DNA from: an uncultured Muribaculaceae bacterium
Lineage (GTDB): Bacteria > Bacteroidota > Bacteroidia > Bacteroidales > Muribaculaceae
Length of the DNA stretch: 13,813 nt
NCBI GenBank assembly: GCA_947177435.1
Contig: CAMWUM010000019.1
Span: forward strand, 1-13,813
Reading direction: 5' to 3'
Shown: positions 5,694-13,758 of the stretch, piece after piece
Numbering within the stretch: position 1 is the stretch's first letter
How the letters are laid out: every line of letters starts with the position of its first letter
The notes under the pieces: model-generated
Told to the model about the DNA's origin: nothing
The model's input: the letters and a program-made list of their open reading frames with translations, nothing else
Database searches by the model: none
Translations under genes and position numbers: made by a program

Positions 5694-6596
5694 TTATTCG
5701 ACGTGCTGGGCGGGAGCCGGAGCGTAGATGCTGTCGACGCAGAGCTCGACGACGATGGCCTCGTTGGGGCCGATGTTGTAAGGCATGTTGGTGCCGAAGG
5801 CGAGCGGGCCGGGCACTACGGCCTGCACCTTGCTGCCTGCGGGGGCGAGCTGGACGGCCTCGACAAATCCGGGCTGGTCCTCGAAGAACGACAGCATCAT
5901 CGGGCGGCTGTTGTAGTTGTGGGCCTTCTGTCCGGAGATGCTGCGGGTGGTGAAGGTGAGGTAGAAGCGGTCGGCCTCGGTGATCTTCTTGCCGTCGGCG
6001 AGCGAGTCGACCAGGTAGGCGATGCCCGACTCGGTGATGGTCCAGCCCTGTGCGGCGAGCGAGTCGATGTACTCAGCGCCGCGCTTGACGTTAGCCTTGG
6101 CTTCGGCCGAGAGCTCAACCTTGGCCTTTTCGTAAGCGGCCATCGAATCCTCAAACTCCTTCCAGAGGCTGGCGGCCTCCATTTCACGCGCCTGCACGTC
6201 GGCGGCCGGTACTGAGTCGGCGAGGAATGCGGCGCGGTAGGCCTTGTAGATCTGGTCGGGATCGATGTCGAGGCCCTGCTGCTTAAGGCTGGTGATTACC
6301 TGATAGAATTGCTGGGCGTCTTTAAGGCCCATGGCGAACGAGCTGTTGGCCTCGGCCTCGATGCCGTAGCGGAATCCGCGCAGGTATTCTTCCCTGTTGA
6401 GGGTGGAGTCGATGAACGATTCGTTTTTAAACTGCTCCTTGGCCTGCCAGCCCAGCAGGGTGGCCGATGCGGCGATGGGGCGGTGGAGCACGTCGGAGGT
6501 GACGTAGTCGTTGATGTCCACGGTCTCTTCCTTTTCAGTGCCCGAGCAGGCTGCCAGGGCCAGGGCGGAGGCCGCTATGATAATGTATTTTTTCAT
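5694..6596 (-). CDS. Divergent FKBP-type peptidyl-prolyl isomerase lipoprotein (300 aa)
   Basis: The N-terminus MKKYIIIAASALALAACSG has a lipobox (LAAC, Cys17), so this is a lipoprotein in the envelope. Residues ~67-125 (REEYLRGFRYGI, SFAMGLKDAQQFYQ, GLDIDPDQIYKAYRAAF) match the helical dimerisation domain of FkpA/Mip-type isomerases. A charged helix follows (~140-180). The C-terminal ~110 residues follow the FKBP fold order, with GFVEAVQLAPAGSKVQAVVP, LAFG and an IGPNEAIVVELCVDSI closing strand. Several usual active-site positions look changed, and the stretch before GFVEAV is atypical, so it may act more as a chaperone than as an isomerase. It lies 48 nt after purM and 18 nt before the C69 gene. 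A 15-nt motif upstream is shared with the DPP III gene. Confidence 0.85.
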   Translation of the reverse strand: MKKYIIIAASALALAACSGTEKEETVDINDYVTSDVLHRPIAASATLLGWQAKEQFKNESFIDSTLNREEYLRGFRYGIEAEANSSFAMGLKDAQQFYQVITSLKQQGLDIDPDQIYKAYRAAFLADSVPAADVQAREMEAASLWKEFEDSMAAYEKAKVELSAEAKANVKRGAEYIDSLAAQGWTITESGIAYLVDSLADGKKITEADRFYLTFTTRSISGQKAHNYNSRPMMLSFFEDQPGFVEAVQLAPAGSKVQAVVPGPLAFGTNMPYNIGPNEAIVVELCVDSIYAPAPAQHVE

Positions 6597-6605
6597 TGGT
6601 TGGGA

Positions 6606-6620
6606 ATTATCGAGATTAAC
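6606..6620. repeat. Leader motif shared with the DPP III gene
   Basis: The sequence attatcgagattaac precedes the FKBP lipoprotein start and matches attatcgaggttaat at 9841-9855 with two differences. It may be a shared spacer or translation-leader element. It also forms part of a run of cgagattaa repeats that fills the purM-FKBP spacer. Confidence 0.4.
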
Positions 6621-6644
6621 CGAGAGAAACGGGATTAATCGAGA

Positions 6645-7811
6645 TTAATACTCGAAGGTGCCGAATTCTGATTTGATGGTCAAGCGGTTAGTCTGGGCCT
6701 CCTCGACGCGGCCTACGACGCGGGCGTCGATGCCGTGGGCCTGGGCGATGTCGATGATGGCCTGGGCGTCGGACGGAGCCACGTAGAACTCCATGCGGTG
6801 GCCCATGTTGAACACCTTGTACATCTCCTCCCAGGGCGTGCCCGACTGCTCCTGGATGAGGCGGAACAGCGGCGGGATGGGGAAGAGGTTGTCCTTGATC
6901 ACGTGCTTGCCCTCGACGAAGTGCATCACCTTGGTCTGCGCGCCGCCCGAGCAGTGCACCATGCCGTGGATGGCGGGGCGCATCTTGTCGAGCACGGCCT
7001 TTACGACCGGGGCGTAGGTGCGGGTGGGGGAGAGCACGAGCAGGCCGGCGTTGAGGGGCGAGCCCTCGACGCTGTCCTCCAGATGCTTGCCGCCGGAGTA
7101 GACGAGCTCGGCGGGGGTGGCGGCGTCGTAGGTCTCGGGGTATTTCTCGCCCAGGTACTTGGCGAACACGTCGTGGCGGGCCGAGGTGAGGCCGTTGCTG
7201 CCCATGCCGCCGTTGTACTGCGTCTCGTAAGCGGCCTGGCCGTAGCTGGCCAGAGCCACGATCACGTCGCCGGCGGCGATGTTGGCGTTGTCGATTACGT
7301 CGGCGCGGCGCATGCGGCAGGCCACGGTGGAGTCGACGATGATGGTGCGCACCAGGTCGCCCACGTCGGCGGTCTCGCCGCCGGTGGAGTATGCGTTGAC
7401 GCCGTGGCTGCGCAGCTCGGCCAGGAGCTCCTCGGTGCCGTTGATGATGGCCGAGATTACCTCGCCGGGGATGAGGTGCTTGTTGCGGCCGATGGTCGAG
7501 GATACGAGTATGTTGTCGGTGGCTCCGACGCAGAGCAGGTCGTCGATGTTCATAATCAGCGAGTCCTGTGCGATGCCCTTCCACACGCTCATGTCGCCGG
7601 TCTCGCGCCAGTAGGCGTAGGCCAGGCTCGACTTGGTGCCGGCGCCGTCGGCGTGCATGATGTTGCAGTACTCGGGGTCGCCGCCGAGCAGGTCGGGGAT
7701 GATTTTGCAGAACGCTTTGGGGTACAGTCCCTTGTCAACGTTCTTGATGGCGTTGTGCACGTCCTCTTTCGAGGCCGACACGCCGCGCAGGTTGTATCTT
7801 TGGTCGCTCAT
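6645..7811 (-). CDS. purM: Phosphoribosylformylglycinamidine cyclo-ligase (AIR synthase), 388 aa
   Basis: PurM closes FGAM to aminoimidazole ribonucleotide with ATP, the fifth step of de novo purine synthesis, in the cytoplasm. Landmarks are DGAGTK (residues 55-60), the MNIDDLLCVGA segment (87-97) that matches the VNDLL-GA metal/ATP region, STGGETADVGD (142-152) for the canonical GGETAEMPG, GSNGLTSARH (204-213), HCSGGAQTK (286-294) and FNMGHRM (334-340) for FNMGIGM. At 388 residues it is the longer form found in Bacteroidetes, compared with ~345 in E. coli. The ATG at 7811 lies 21 nt after the DPP III stop, and the gene is read within the operon with no promoter of its own that I can see. Confidence 0.93.
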   Translation of the reverse strand: MSDQRYNLRGVSASKEDVHNAIKNVDKGLYPKAFCKIIPDLLGGDPEYCNIMHADGAGTKSSLAYAYWRETGDMSVWKGIAQDSLIMNIDDLLCVGATDNILVSSTIGRNKHLIPGEVISAIINGTEELLAELRSHGVNAYSTGGETADVGDLVRTIIVDSTVACRMRRADVIDNANIAAGDVIVALASYGQAAYETQYNGGMGSNGLTSARHDVFAKYLGEKYPETYDAATPAELVYSGGKHLEDSVEGSPLNAGLLVLSPTRTYAPVVKAVLDKMRPAIHGMVHCSGGAQTKVMHFVEGKHVIKDNLFPIPPLFRLIQEQSGTPWEEMYKVFNMGHRMEFYVAPSDAQAIIDIAQAHGIDARVVGRVEEAQTNRLTIKSEFGTFEY

Positions 7812-7832
7812 ATTTCTAATGTCTAAAATCTA

Positions 7833-9839
7833 TTATCTAACACCTAATGCCGAGTAGTCGCGGCTGTAGCGGAGCATCTGCTCGGCGTAATCCTCGCCGT
7901 AGGTGACTTTTACGTCGGTGATGTTGCCGTCCTTGTCGGTGACGAGCTCGTAGACGGGATTGACGAAGCCCTTGTAGGGGGCGATGTTGAGCTTGGCGTA
8001 GCGGTCGAGCACCTCCTTATGGATTGCGGGATCGACCTTGACGGCGTACTGCTCGACCAGGGCACGGCCGGCCTCGTAGTCGCCCTCGCTCTTGATGCGC
8101 TGGATTTCGGCCAGCAGCTCGCCGAAGAGGCTGCGGAGCTTGTCATAATCGTTGATTTTGACGTAGGTCTTGCCGTCGATTTTCACGAGTTCGATCACGT
8201 TGTCGGCCTTGCCGTGCTCATAGGCCCACTCAGCGATGAGTTTGCGGTTGCGCATGTGGGCTTCCTCCACGTCCTTGCCGGGCTCGATGCGCATCAGCTG
8301 GGTCATCATGCCGTTGAGGATATACTTGTAGTACTCAGCCTTGTATGCCTCGGGGTTGTCGAGCAGGCCAAGCTCCACGAGTTTGGGGTCGGCCAGGTAG
8401 TAGAGGGCGAAGAGGTCGGCGCGGGCCTCCTCGAGGGTGCTGCCGTGGGCCTTGAGTGCGTCGGGGTCGACGCCGGGCAGGAGTTGGCCCGAGCCGTGGC
8501 CGAGGCACTCGTGCAGGTCGGTGTGGAGGTTGTCGGTGACGAAGAGGTACTGCTCGAGCAGCTCGCGTGTGGGCTCGTCGATTACGAACTCCTCGTTAAA
8601 TCCGTTGCCGTGCGATGCCATGTCGTAGGCTTCGGTGATGTTTTCGATGGTGACGGACTTAGAGCCGTGGGCCGCGCGTATCCAGTTGGAGTTGGGCAGA
8701 TTGATGCCGATGGGGGTGGCGGGGTAGGCGTCGCCGGCCAGGATGGCTGCGGTGATTACCTTGGCGCTCACGCCCTTGACCTTATCCTTGCGGAAGCGGG
8801 GATCGACGGGCGAATGGTCTTCGAACCACTGGGCGTTGGCCGAGATGGTCTCGGTGCGGGCGCTTGCCTCGAGGTTTTTGAAGTTGACGATCGACTCCCA
8901 CGAGCCCTTCATGCCCAGGGGGTCGCCGTAGCTTTCGATGAAGCCGTTGACAAAGTCGACCTGCGAGGCGGTGTCGCCGGCCCAGGTGATTGAGTATTCG
9001 TCGAACTTGCGCAGGTCGCCCGAGCGGTAGTAATCGATAAGCTGCTGTATGGTGAGGCGCTGGGTATCGTTCTCGGCGTACTGCATGGCCTTTTCGAGGT
9101 TCTCGACAATCTTCTCGATGGCAGGCGAGTAGAGGCCGCCCACGCGGTAGAAGTTCTCGACGAGCTTGCCGTCGGCGTCGCGTTCGATGCGTGAGTTGAG
9201 GCCGTAAGAGATGGGTGTGAGGTCGGTGGTGTCCTTCATGGCGGCGTAGAACGCTTCAACCTCGGCCTGGGTGATGCCGGGAGCGTAGAAGTCGCAAGCG
9301 GAGGTGGTGATCAGGTCGACGCCGTCGGCCTGGTTGACGCGCTTGGCGTAGAGGTCGGGGTTGAAGATGGCTTCCTTGACGACGGCCAGGGTCTCCTCGT
9401 CGATGCCTGCCTTGCCGGCCTGCTCGGTGAAGAATGCCTCGGAGAAGGCGGGCACGAACTTGTCCATCGAATAGTGGTGGTGCAGGCCGTTGCCGAACCA
9501 TACCTGCTTGACGTAGGTCTCAAAGGCCTTGAAGTCGGCGCTGTCGCGGTCGCCGTCGTAGTTGGCGTAGATTTGCTCCAGGGCCGAGCGCACGGCCAGG
9601 TTGGCCTCGCAGTTCTGGGCCCAGAGGATGTCGCGGCCCCAAAGGGCGGCCTCCTGCAGATAGTAAACGAGCAGTTTCTGATCGAGCGAGAGGTCTTCGA
9701 AGCCGGGCACTTGGTAGCGGAGCACTTCGATGTCGGCGAAACGGTCGGCCGTGTAGTCGAAATCGTCCATATTTTCTTTTTTTGAGCACGAGCAGGCCAT
9801 CAGAGCCAGCGCCGAGCCGATGATGAGAGATTTTTTCAT
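7833..9839 (-). CDS. Dipeptidyl peptidase III, M49 metallopeptidase lipoprotein (668 aa)
   Basis: DPP III removes dipeptides from the N-terminus of short peptides. The zinc motif is HECLGH (residues 443-448), the Bacteroidetes variant of HELLGH; His443 and His448 should bind zinc and Glu444 activate water. The third ligand is in EEARAD (470-475), probably Glu471, matching EECRAE/D of the family. The N-terminus MKKSLIIGSALALMACSCS has a lipobox ending at Cys16, so unlike the cytosolic eukaryotic enzymes this form should be in the envelope. The length is that of bacterial M49 enzymes. The gene begins 21 nt after the methyltransferase stop and ends 21 nt before purM. With the C69 dipeptidase of the same operon it suggests stepwise breakdown of peptides in the periplasm. 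Confidence 0.93.
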   Translation of the reverse strand: MKKSLIIGSALALMACSCSKKENMDDFDYTADRFADIEVLRYQVPGFEDLSLDQKLLVYYLQEAALWGRDILWAQNCEANLAVRSALEQIYANYDGDRDSADFKAFETYVKQVWFGNGLHHHYSMDKFVPAFSEAFFTEQAGKAGIDEETLAVVKEAIFNPDLYAKRVNQADGVDLITTSACDFYAPGITQAEVEAFYAAMKDTTDLTPISYGLNSRIERDADGKLVENFYRVGGLYSPAIEKIVENLEKAMQYAENDTQRLTIQQLIDYYRSGDLRKFDEYSITWAGDTASQVDFVNGFIESYGDPLGMKGSWESIVNFKNLEASARTETISANAQWFEDHSPVDPRFRKDKVKGVSAKVITAAILAGDAYPATPIGINLPNSNWIRAAHGSKSVTIENITEAYDMASHGNGFNEEFVIDEPTRELLEQYLFVTDNLHTDLHECLGHGSGQLLPGVDPDALKAHGSTLEEARADLFALYYLADPKLVELGLLDNPEAYKAEYYKYILNGMMTQLMRIEPGKDVEEAHMRNRKLIAEWAYEHGKADNVIELVKIDGKTYVKINDYDKLRSLFGELLAEIQRIKSEGDYEAGRALVEQYAVKVDPAIHKEVLDRYAKLNIAPYKGFVNPVYELVTDKDGNITDVKVTYGEDYAEQMLRYSRDYSALGVR

Positions 9840-9840
9840 T

Positions 9841-9855
9841 ATTATCGAGGTTAAT
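9841..9855. repeat. Leader motif shared with the FKBP lipoprotein gene
   Basis: The sequence attatcgaggttaat lies directly before the DPP III start (one base gap) and matches 6606-6620 at 13 of 15 bases. Both motifs precede genes for lipoproteins starting ATGAAAAAA or similar. Confidence 0.4.
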
Positions 9856-9860
9856 CTTGA

Positions 9861-11042
9861 TTATTCGACGTAGAGCACCAGGCCTTTGAGGTATTCGCCC
9901 TCGGGGTGGTAGATGTTGACGGGGTGGTCGGCCGGCTGGGTGAGCTGGTGCAGGATGCGCACGCGGCGCCCGGTCTGGGCCGCGGCCGAAAAGACAGCCA
10001 GGCGGAACTGCTCGCGGCTCACGGCCTGCGAGCAAGAGAACGTGAACACGATGCCGCCCGGGGCCACGCGCTCGATGGCACGGGCGTTGAGGCGCTGGTA
10101 GCCGCGCAGGGCGTTGCGCAGGGCGTCGCGGTGCTTGGCGAATGCCGGCGGGTCGAGGATGATGAGGTCGTACTCGCCCTGGCCTATCTGGTCGAGATAG
10201 CGGAAGGCGTCGTCGGCGATGGCTTCGTGGCGCTCGTCGCCGGGGAAGTTGAGGTCCATGTTGGCGCGGGTGAGTGAGATGGCCTTGGCCGAACTGTCGA
10301 CCGAGCGCACCAGGCGCGCGCCTCCGCGCATGGCGTAGACCGAGAAGCCGCCCGTGTAGCAGAACATGTTGAGCACCGAGCGTCCGGTGCTGTATTTCTC
10401 GACCAGCGAGCGGTTGTCGCGCTGGTCGATGAAAAATCCGGTCTTCTGGCCCTTGAGCCAGTCGACGTGGAATTTCAGGCCGTTCTCCACGGCCACGTCG
10501 GTCTGGAACGAGCCGATGAGGTAGGCGTTGGTGGCGTCGAGGTTGGCCTTGTATGGCAGAGTGGTCTCGCTCTTGTAGTACACGTTCTCGATGTCGGCGC
10601 CGGGGAGATTTACCAGGGCCTGGGCGATGACCTCGCGGGCGAAGTGCATGCCGGGGCTGTGGGCCTGCATCACAGCCGTGCGGCCATAGACGTCCACCAC
10701 CAGGCCGGGCAGGAAGTCGCCCTCGCCGTGCACCAGGCGGAATGCCGAGTCGCCCGAGGCCAGGCCCAGAGCCTGGCGCATGCGCAGCGCCTCGGCCAGG
10801 CGGCGGCTGTAGAAGTCAGCGTCAATCGCCTCGTCGGCAAACGACAGCATGCGCACGGCGATGCTGCCCACCTGGGCGTGGCCTACGCCTATGACGCGTC
10901 CGTCGCTGGCCACTACGCGCACCAGGTCGCCCTCCTCCACGGCCTGCTCGGCTTTGGCGATGGCGCCCGAGAACACCCAGGGGTGAAAGCGGTCAAGAGA
11001 TTCCTCCTTGCCGCGCTTGAGGATTATATCAGGATATTTCAT
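9861..11042 (-). CDS. RlmI-type class I SAM-dependent rRNA methyltransferase (393 aa)
   Basis: The protein has an N-terminal PUA domain (residues ~3-75, RFHPWVFSGAI, GDLVRVV, GHAQVGSIAVRML), a middle domain with GEGDFLPGLVVDVYG (106-120), and a Rossmann methyltransferase domain. SAM motif I is VLNMFCYTGGFS (223-234), the DPPAF motif is at 297-301 and FSCS at 335-338. FFIDQRDNR (203-211) precedes the Rossmann core as in RlmI. RlmI makes 5-methylcytidine in 23S rRNA (position 1962 in E. coli); the same target is likely here but unproven. The frame is open upstream into rseP, but ATG at 11042 is chosen because MKYPDIILKRGKEES is the usual N-terminus. That ATG overlaps the rseP stop (ATGA), indicating coupled translation. 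Confidence 0.9.
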   Translation of the reverse strand: MKYPDIILKRGKEESLDRFHPWVFSGAIAKAEQAVEEGDLVRVVASDGRVIGVGHAQVGSIAVRMLSFADEAIDADFYSRRLAEALRMRQALGLASGDSAFRLVHGEGDFLPGLVVDVYGRTAVMQAHSPGMHFAREVIAQALVNLPGADIENVYYKSETTLPYKANLDATNAYLIGSFQTDVAVENGLKFHVDWLKGQKTGFFIDQRDNRSLVEKYSTGRSVLNMFCYTGGFSVYAMRGGARLVRSVDSSAKAISLTRANMDLNFPGDERHEAIADDAFRYLDQIGQGEYDLIILDPPAFAKHRDALRNALRGYQRLNARAIERVAPGGIVFTFSCSQAVSREQFRLAVFSAAAQTGRRVRILHQLTQPADHPVNIYHPEGEYLKGLVLYVE

Positions 11043-12490
11043 TTGAAGAATGCTCTGAATACGTCGGCTCCGTTGGCGTAAACCAGGAGCAAAAGCAGGA
11101 ATACGAAGCCCACGGTGTTGGCCACCTCCAGCACCTTGTCTGACGTCTTGCGGCCGGTAATCATCTCCCACAGCAGGAAGAGAACGTGGCCGCCGTCGAG
11201 GCCGGGGATGGGTATGATGTTCATAAACGCCAGGATGACTGACAGGAAGGCGGTCATTGACCAGAACGTGTACCAGTCCCACTGAGGGGCGAAGAGGCTG
11301 CCGAGCGTGCCGAAGCCGCCCACCTGCTGGGCGCCAGTCTTGGTGAACAGCAGCTTGAGCGACGACACGTAAGAGGTGAGCGTAGACACGCCGTTGTTGA
11401 TGCCGCGCGGGATGGCCTCGAAAAATCCGTATTTGAGGTATTCCACCTCCAGATGGTCGGAGGCTGTGAGCAGCTGCACGCCGATGGTGCCCTTGTCGCC
11501 GCTGTCGGTGACGTCGACGGGCATGGTGAGCTCCTTGCCGTCACGACGCACGGTGATGTCTACGGCGTGGCCCTTGTGCTTGGTGAGCGCGTCGACCATG
11601 CGGTCAAACGACGTGACTGTGTCGGCGCCAATCTTGCAGATGGTGTCGCCGGCCAGCATGCCTGCCTTGGCTGCGGGCTGGCCGCCGGGCACGTCCTTGA
11701 CCACCTGCGGGCAGCGGTAGACGAACGGTGCCTTGTTCTCGGCCACGCACTTTTCCGTAGTGCCCTTGGGGATGGTGACGTATGCTGTGTCGGCCCCGCG
11801 CAGCACGGTGATGGTGTTGCCGTCGCCGATGATGTCGAGCATGGTGCCGTTCTGGAACGCGTCTGCGGGCTTGCCGTTGATGGCCAGGAGTTTGTCACCG
11901 TCAACGAAGCCGGCCTCGCGCAGGGGCTCGGAGTAGTCCATGCCGTAGACGGCGTTGTCATAGGGTATGCCGGCCTCGCCCCAGTGCCAGGCGATGCCGA
12001 TGTAGATGATGATGGCGAGGATGAAGTTGAACACCACGCCGGCCACCATAATCATGAATCGCTTCCACGCCTGCTTGGTGCGGAACTCCCAGGGCTGGGG
12101 CTCGCTCTCGAGCTTGTCAGCGCCCTTGGTCTCGTCGACCATGCCGGCGATGTCGCAGTATCCGCCCAGGGGCACCCAGCCGATGCCGTAGAGGGTGGCG
12201 GCCCAGGTGGGCTTGCCGTTCTTCTCGGCGGCGTGCTTGCTGACGTTGAAGCTAAGCAGCGAATGCGAGAGTTCTGGACCGTTCTCGTCGCCCTCGGGCT
12301 TTGATGTCCAGGCGATTATTTCAAGTTTACCCTCAGAGGGTTTGTATTTCAGCAGCGAAAACCAGGGGTTGAAGAAGAGGTAGAAACGATTGACCCTCAC
12401 GCCGAATATGCGGGCGAAGATGTAATGGCCAAACTCGTGGATCGTAACCAAAAGCACCAGCGCCAGGATCAGCTGCAGGGCTTTTATCAT
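11039..12490 (-). CDS. rseP: RIP metalloprotease RseP, site-2 protease (483 aa)
   Basis: RseP cuts membrane-embedded substrates, such as anti-sigma factors and leftover signal peptides, inside the inner membrane. The zinc motif HEFGH (His18, Glu19, His22) is in the first helix, and the third ligand is Asp432 in NIIPIPGLDGGH near the C-terminus. Between them are a helix at ~146-167 (FMIMVAGVVFNFILAI), two PDZ-like segments (GFVDGDKLLAING and GMLAGDTICKIGADTV, each followed by beta-rich sequence) and the final helix FVFLLLLLVYA. At 483 residues it is slightly longer than E. coli RseP, with an extra charged segment at ~50-95. The frame can be extended to a TTG, but the ATG at 12490 (MIKALQLILAL) is preferred. 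It lies 39 nt after dxr and overlaps the next gene by ATGA. Confidence 0.95.
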   Translation of the reverse strand: MIKALQLILALVLLVTIHEFGHYIFARIFGVRVNRFYLFFNPWFSLLKYKPSEGKLEIIAWTSKPEGDENGPELSHSLLSFNVSKHAAEKNGKPTWAATLYGIGWVPLGGYCDIAGMVDETKGADKLESEPQPWEFRTKQAWKRFMIMVAGVVFNFILAIIIYIGIAWHWGEAGIPYDNAVYGMDYSEPLREAGFVDGDKLLAINGKPADAFQNGTMLDIIGDGNTITVLRGADTAYVTIPKGTTEKCVAENKAPFVYRCPQVVKDVPGGQPAAKAGMLAGDTICKIGADTVTSFDRMVDALTKHKGHAVDITVRRDGKELTMPVDVTDSGDKGTIGVQLLTASDHLEVEYLKYGFFEAIPRGINNGVSTLTSYVSSLKLLFTKTGAQQVGGFGTLGSLFAPQWDWYTFWSMTAFLSVILAFMNIIPIPGLDGGHVLFLLWEMITGRKTSDKVLEVANTVGFVFLLLLLVYANGADVFRAFFK

Positions 12491-12529
12491 GAATGTTTCC
12501 AATGTCGTATGGGATGGGTTATGATGTGA

Positions 12530-13702
12530 TTAATGTGATTGATGTGAGCTTATGTACTCGGCGGCAATGGCTCGGGCCTCGGCGTTGCTCTGCACGTAGT
12601 CGTCGTAAGTGGGGCTCTCCACACGCTGGGCGCGCTCGAGCGTGGCGTAGATTACACGGTAAATGTCGGCGTACTTGATCTGCCTGCGCAGCAGGGCGGC
12701 GACGGCCACCTCGTTGGCGGCGTTAATGACGCAGGCCGTGTTGCCTTTCTGCTCCAGGGCGCGGTATGCCAGTCCCAGGCAGGGGAAGCGCTCGAGGTCG
12801 GGCTCGGCAAAGGTGAGTTCGCTCAGCTGCTCCAGCGTGAGCCGGGGCAGGTCGTAGTCTATGCGGGTGCGTTCGCCCAGGGCGTAGGCGATGGGCAGGC
12901 GCATGTCGGGCACGCCGAGCTGGGCCTTCATCGCGCCGTCCACAAACTCCACCATCGAGTGGATTATCGACTGCGGGTGCACCACGGCCGTGATCTGGTC
13001 GGGCCGCATGCCGAAGAGCCAGTGTGCCTCGATGATTTCAAAGGCCTTGTTGAGCATCGTGGCGCTGTCGATGGTGATTTTGGCGCCCATGTGCCAGTTG
13101 GGGTGGTGCAGGGCATCGTCGACCGTGGCGCGGGCCATCTGCTCGGCTGTCCACGTGCGGAACGGGCCTCCCGAGGCCGTGATCACCAGGCGACGCACCG
13201 AAGAGATGTCCTCGCCTTGCAGGCACTGGTCGATGGCCGAGTGCTCAGAGTCCACCGGGTAGATGCGCGAGGGCGAGTGGGCCAGCAGGCCGTTGACCAG
13301 TTCGCCGGCCACAACGAGGGTCTCCTTGTTGGCCAGCGCGATGTCCTTGCCGGCCTTGATGGCGGCGATGGTGGGGGCCAGGCCGCTGTATCCGACGGTG
13401 GCCGTCAGCACCGTGTCGACTTCGGGCATGGCCGCAGCAGCCTCGAGGGCTTCAGCTCCGGCCGCCGTCTCGATGCCGTAGGGGCGCAGGGCTGCCGCCA
13501 GCTCGGCGTGCTTGCTCTCGTCGGCGATGACCGCCAGACGAGGGCGGCACTCGATGGCCGCCTGGGCCAGGGCCTGCACGTTGCTGCCTGCGGCCAGGGC
13601 CGACACGGCGTATCGGTCAGGCGCGCGGCGAATGATGTCGAGGGCCTGGCTGCCGATCGAGCCCGTGGCGCCGAGTACGGCTATGTTTTTAATATGGCTC
13701 AC
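12530..13702 (-). CDS. dxr: 1-deoxy-D-xylulose 5-phosphate reductoisomerase (390 aa)
   Basis: Dxr (IspC) converts DXP to methylerythritol 4-phosphate with NADPH, the committing step of the MEP isoprenoid pathway, in the cytosol. The NADPH loop is GATGSIG (residues 11-17). ALANKETLVVAGELV, PVDSEHSAIDQCL (metal ligands Asp and Glu), ASGGPFR, HPNWHMGAKITIDSATMLNK and VHPQSIIHSMVEF are all intact. The frame can be extended to a TTG at 13729, but that codon lies inside the promoter -7 box (13727-13734), so it cannot be the start. The GTG at 13702 gives (V)SHIKNIAVLGATG, fits the usual Dxr start, and lies about 20 nt after the expected transcription start. It is the first gene of the operon; rseP follows after 39 nt, an order common in Bacteroidales. 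Confidence 0.95.
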   Translation of the reverse strand: MSHIKNIAVLGATGSIGSQALDIIRRAPDRYAVSALAAGSNVQALAQAAIECRPRLAVIADESKHAELAAALRPYGIETAAGAEALEAAAAMPEVDTVLTATVGYSGLAPTIAAIKAGKDIALANKETLVVAGELVNGLLAHSPSRIYPVDSEHSAIDQCLQGEDISSVRRLVITASGGPFRTWTAEQMARATVDDALHHPNWHMGAKITIDSATMLNKAFEIIEAHWLFGMRPDQITAVVHPQSIIHSMVEFVDGAMKAQLGVPDMRLPIAYALGERTRIDYDLPRLTLEQLSELTFAEPDLERFPCLGLAYRALEQKGNTACVINAANEVAVAALLRRQIKYADIYRVIYATLERAQRVESPTYDDYVQSNAEARAIAAEYISSHQSH

Positions 13703-13726
13703 TGTTGCAATAATTCGATTAATGCG

Positions 13727-13758
13727 CAAAGTTACGGAAAAATTGCGGCATTTCCTAA
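13727..13758 (-). promoter_or_regulatory. Promoter of the dxr-rseP operon
   Basis: On the minus strand, TAACTTTG (13727-13734) matches the Bacteroidota -7 box TAnnTTTG, and TTAG (13755-13758), 20 nt upstream, is a 3-of-4 match to the -33 TTTG. Transcription would start near 13720 and give a leader of about 20 nt before the GTG start of dxr. No gene is visible from here to the right edge. Confidence 0.65.

Noticed and set aside
6634..6649. Palindrome attaatc-ga-gattaat as a terminator or operator
   Set aside because: AT-rich weak hairpin without a T tract, overlapping the purM stop and explained by the cgagattaa spacer repeats.
4665..9000. Long plus-strand open frames opposite the C69, purM and DPP III genes (for example 4665-5660, 6735-7826, 8019-8993)
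   Set aside because: They are Ala/Val/Gly/His-rich mirror frames of GC-rich genes with well-recognised products on the minus strand, and they have no motifs of their own.
11043..11282. N-terminal extension of the methyltransferase frame up to 11282
   Set aside because: The extension is Arg/Pro-rich, overlaps the conserved end of rseP in another frame, and precedes a standard RlmI start.
12491..12502. TTG start for rseP at 12502
   Set aside because: An ATG four codons later opens directly into the first membrane helix, as in other RseP proteins.
13703..13729. TTG start for dxr at 13729
   Set aside because: It lies within the -7 box of the promoter, upstream of the expected transcription start.
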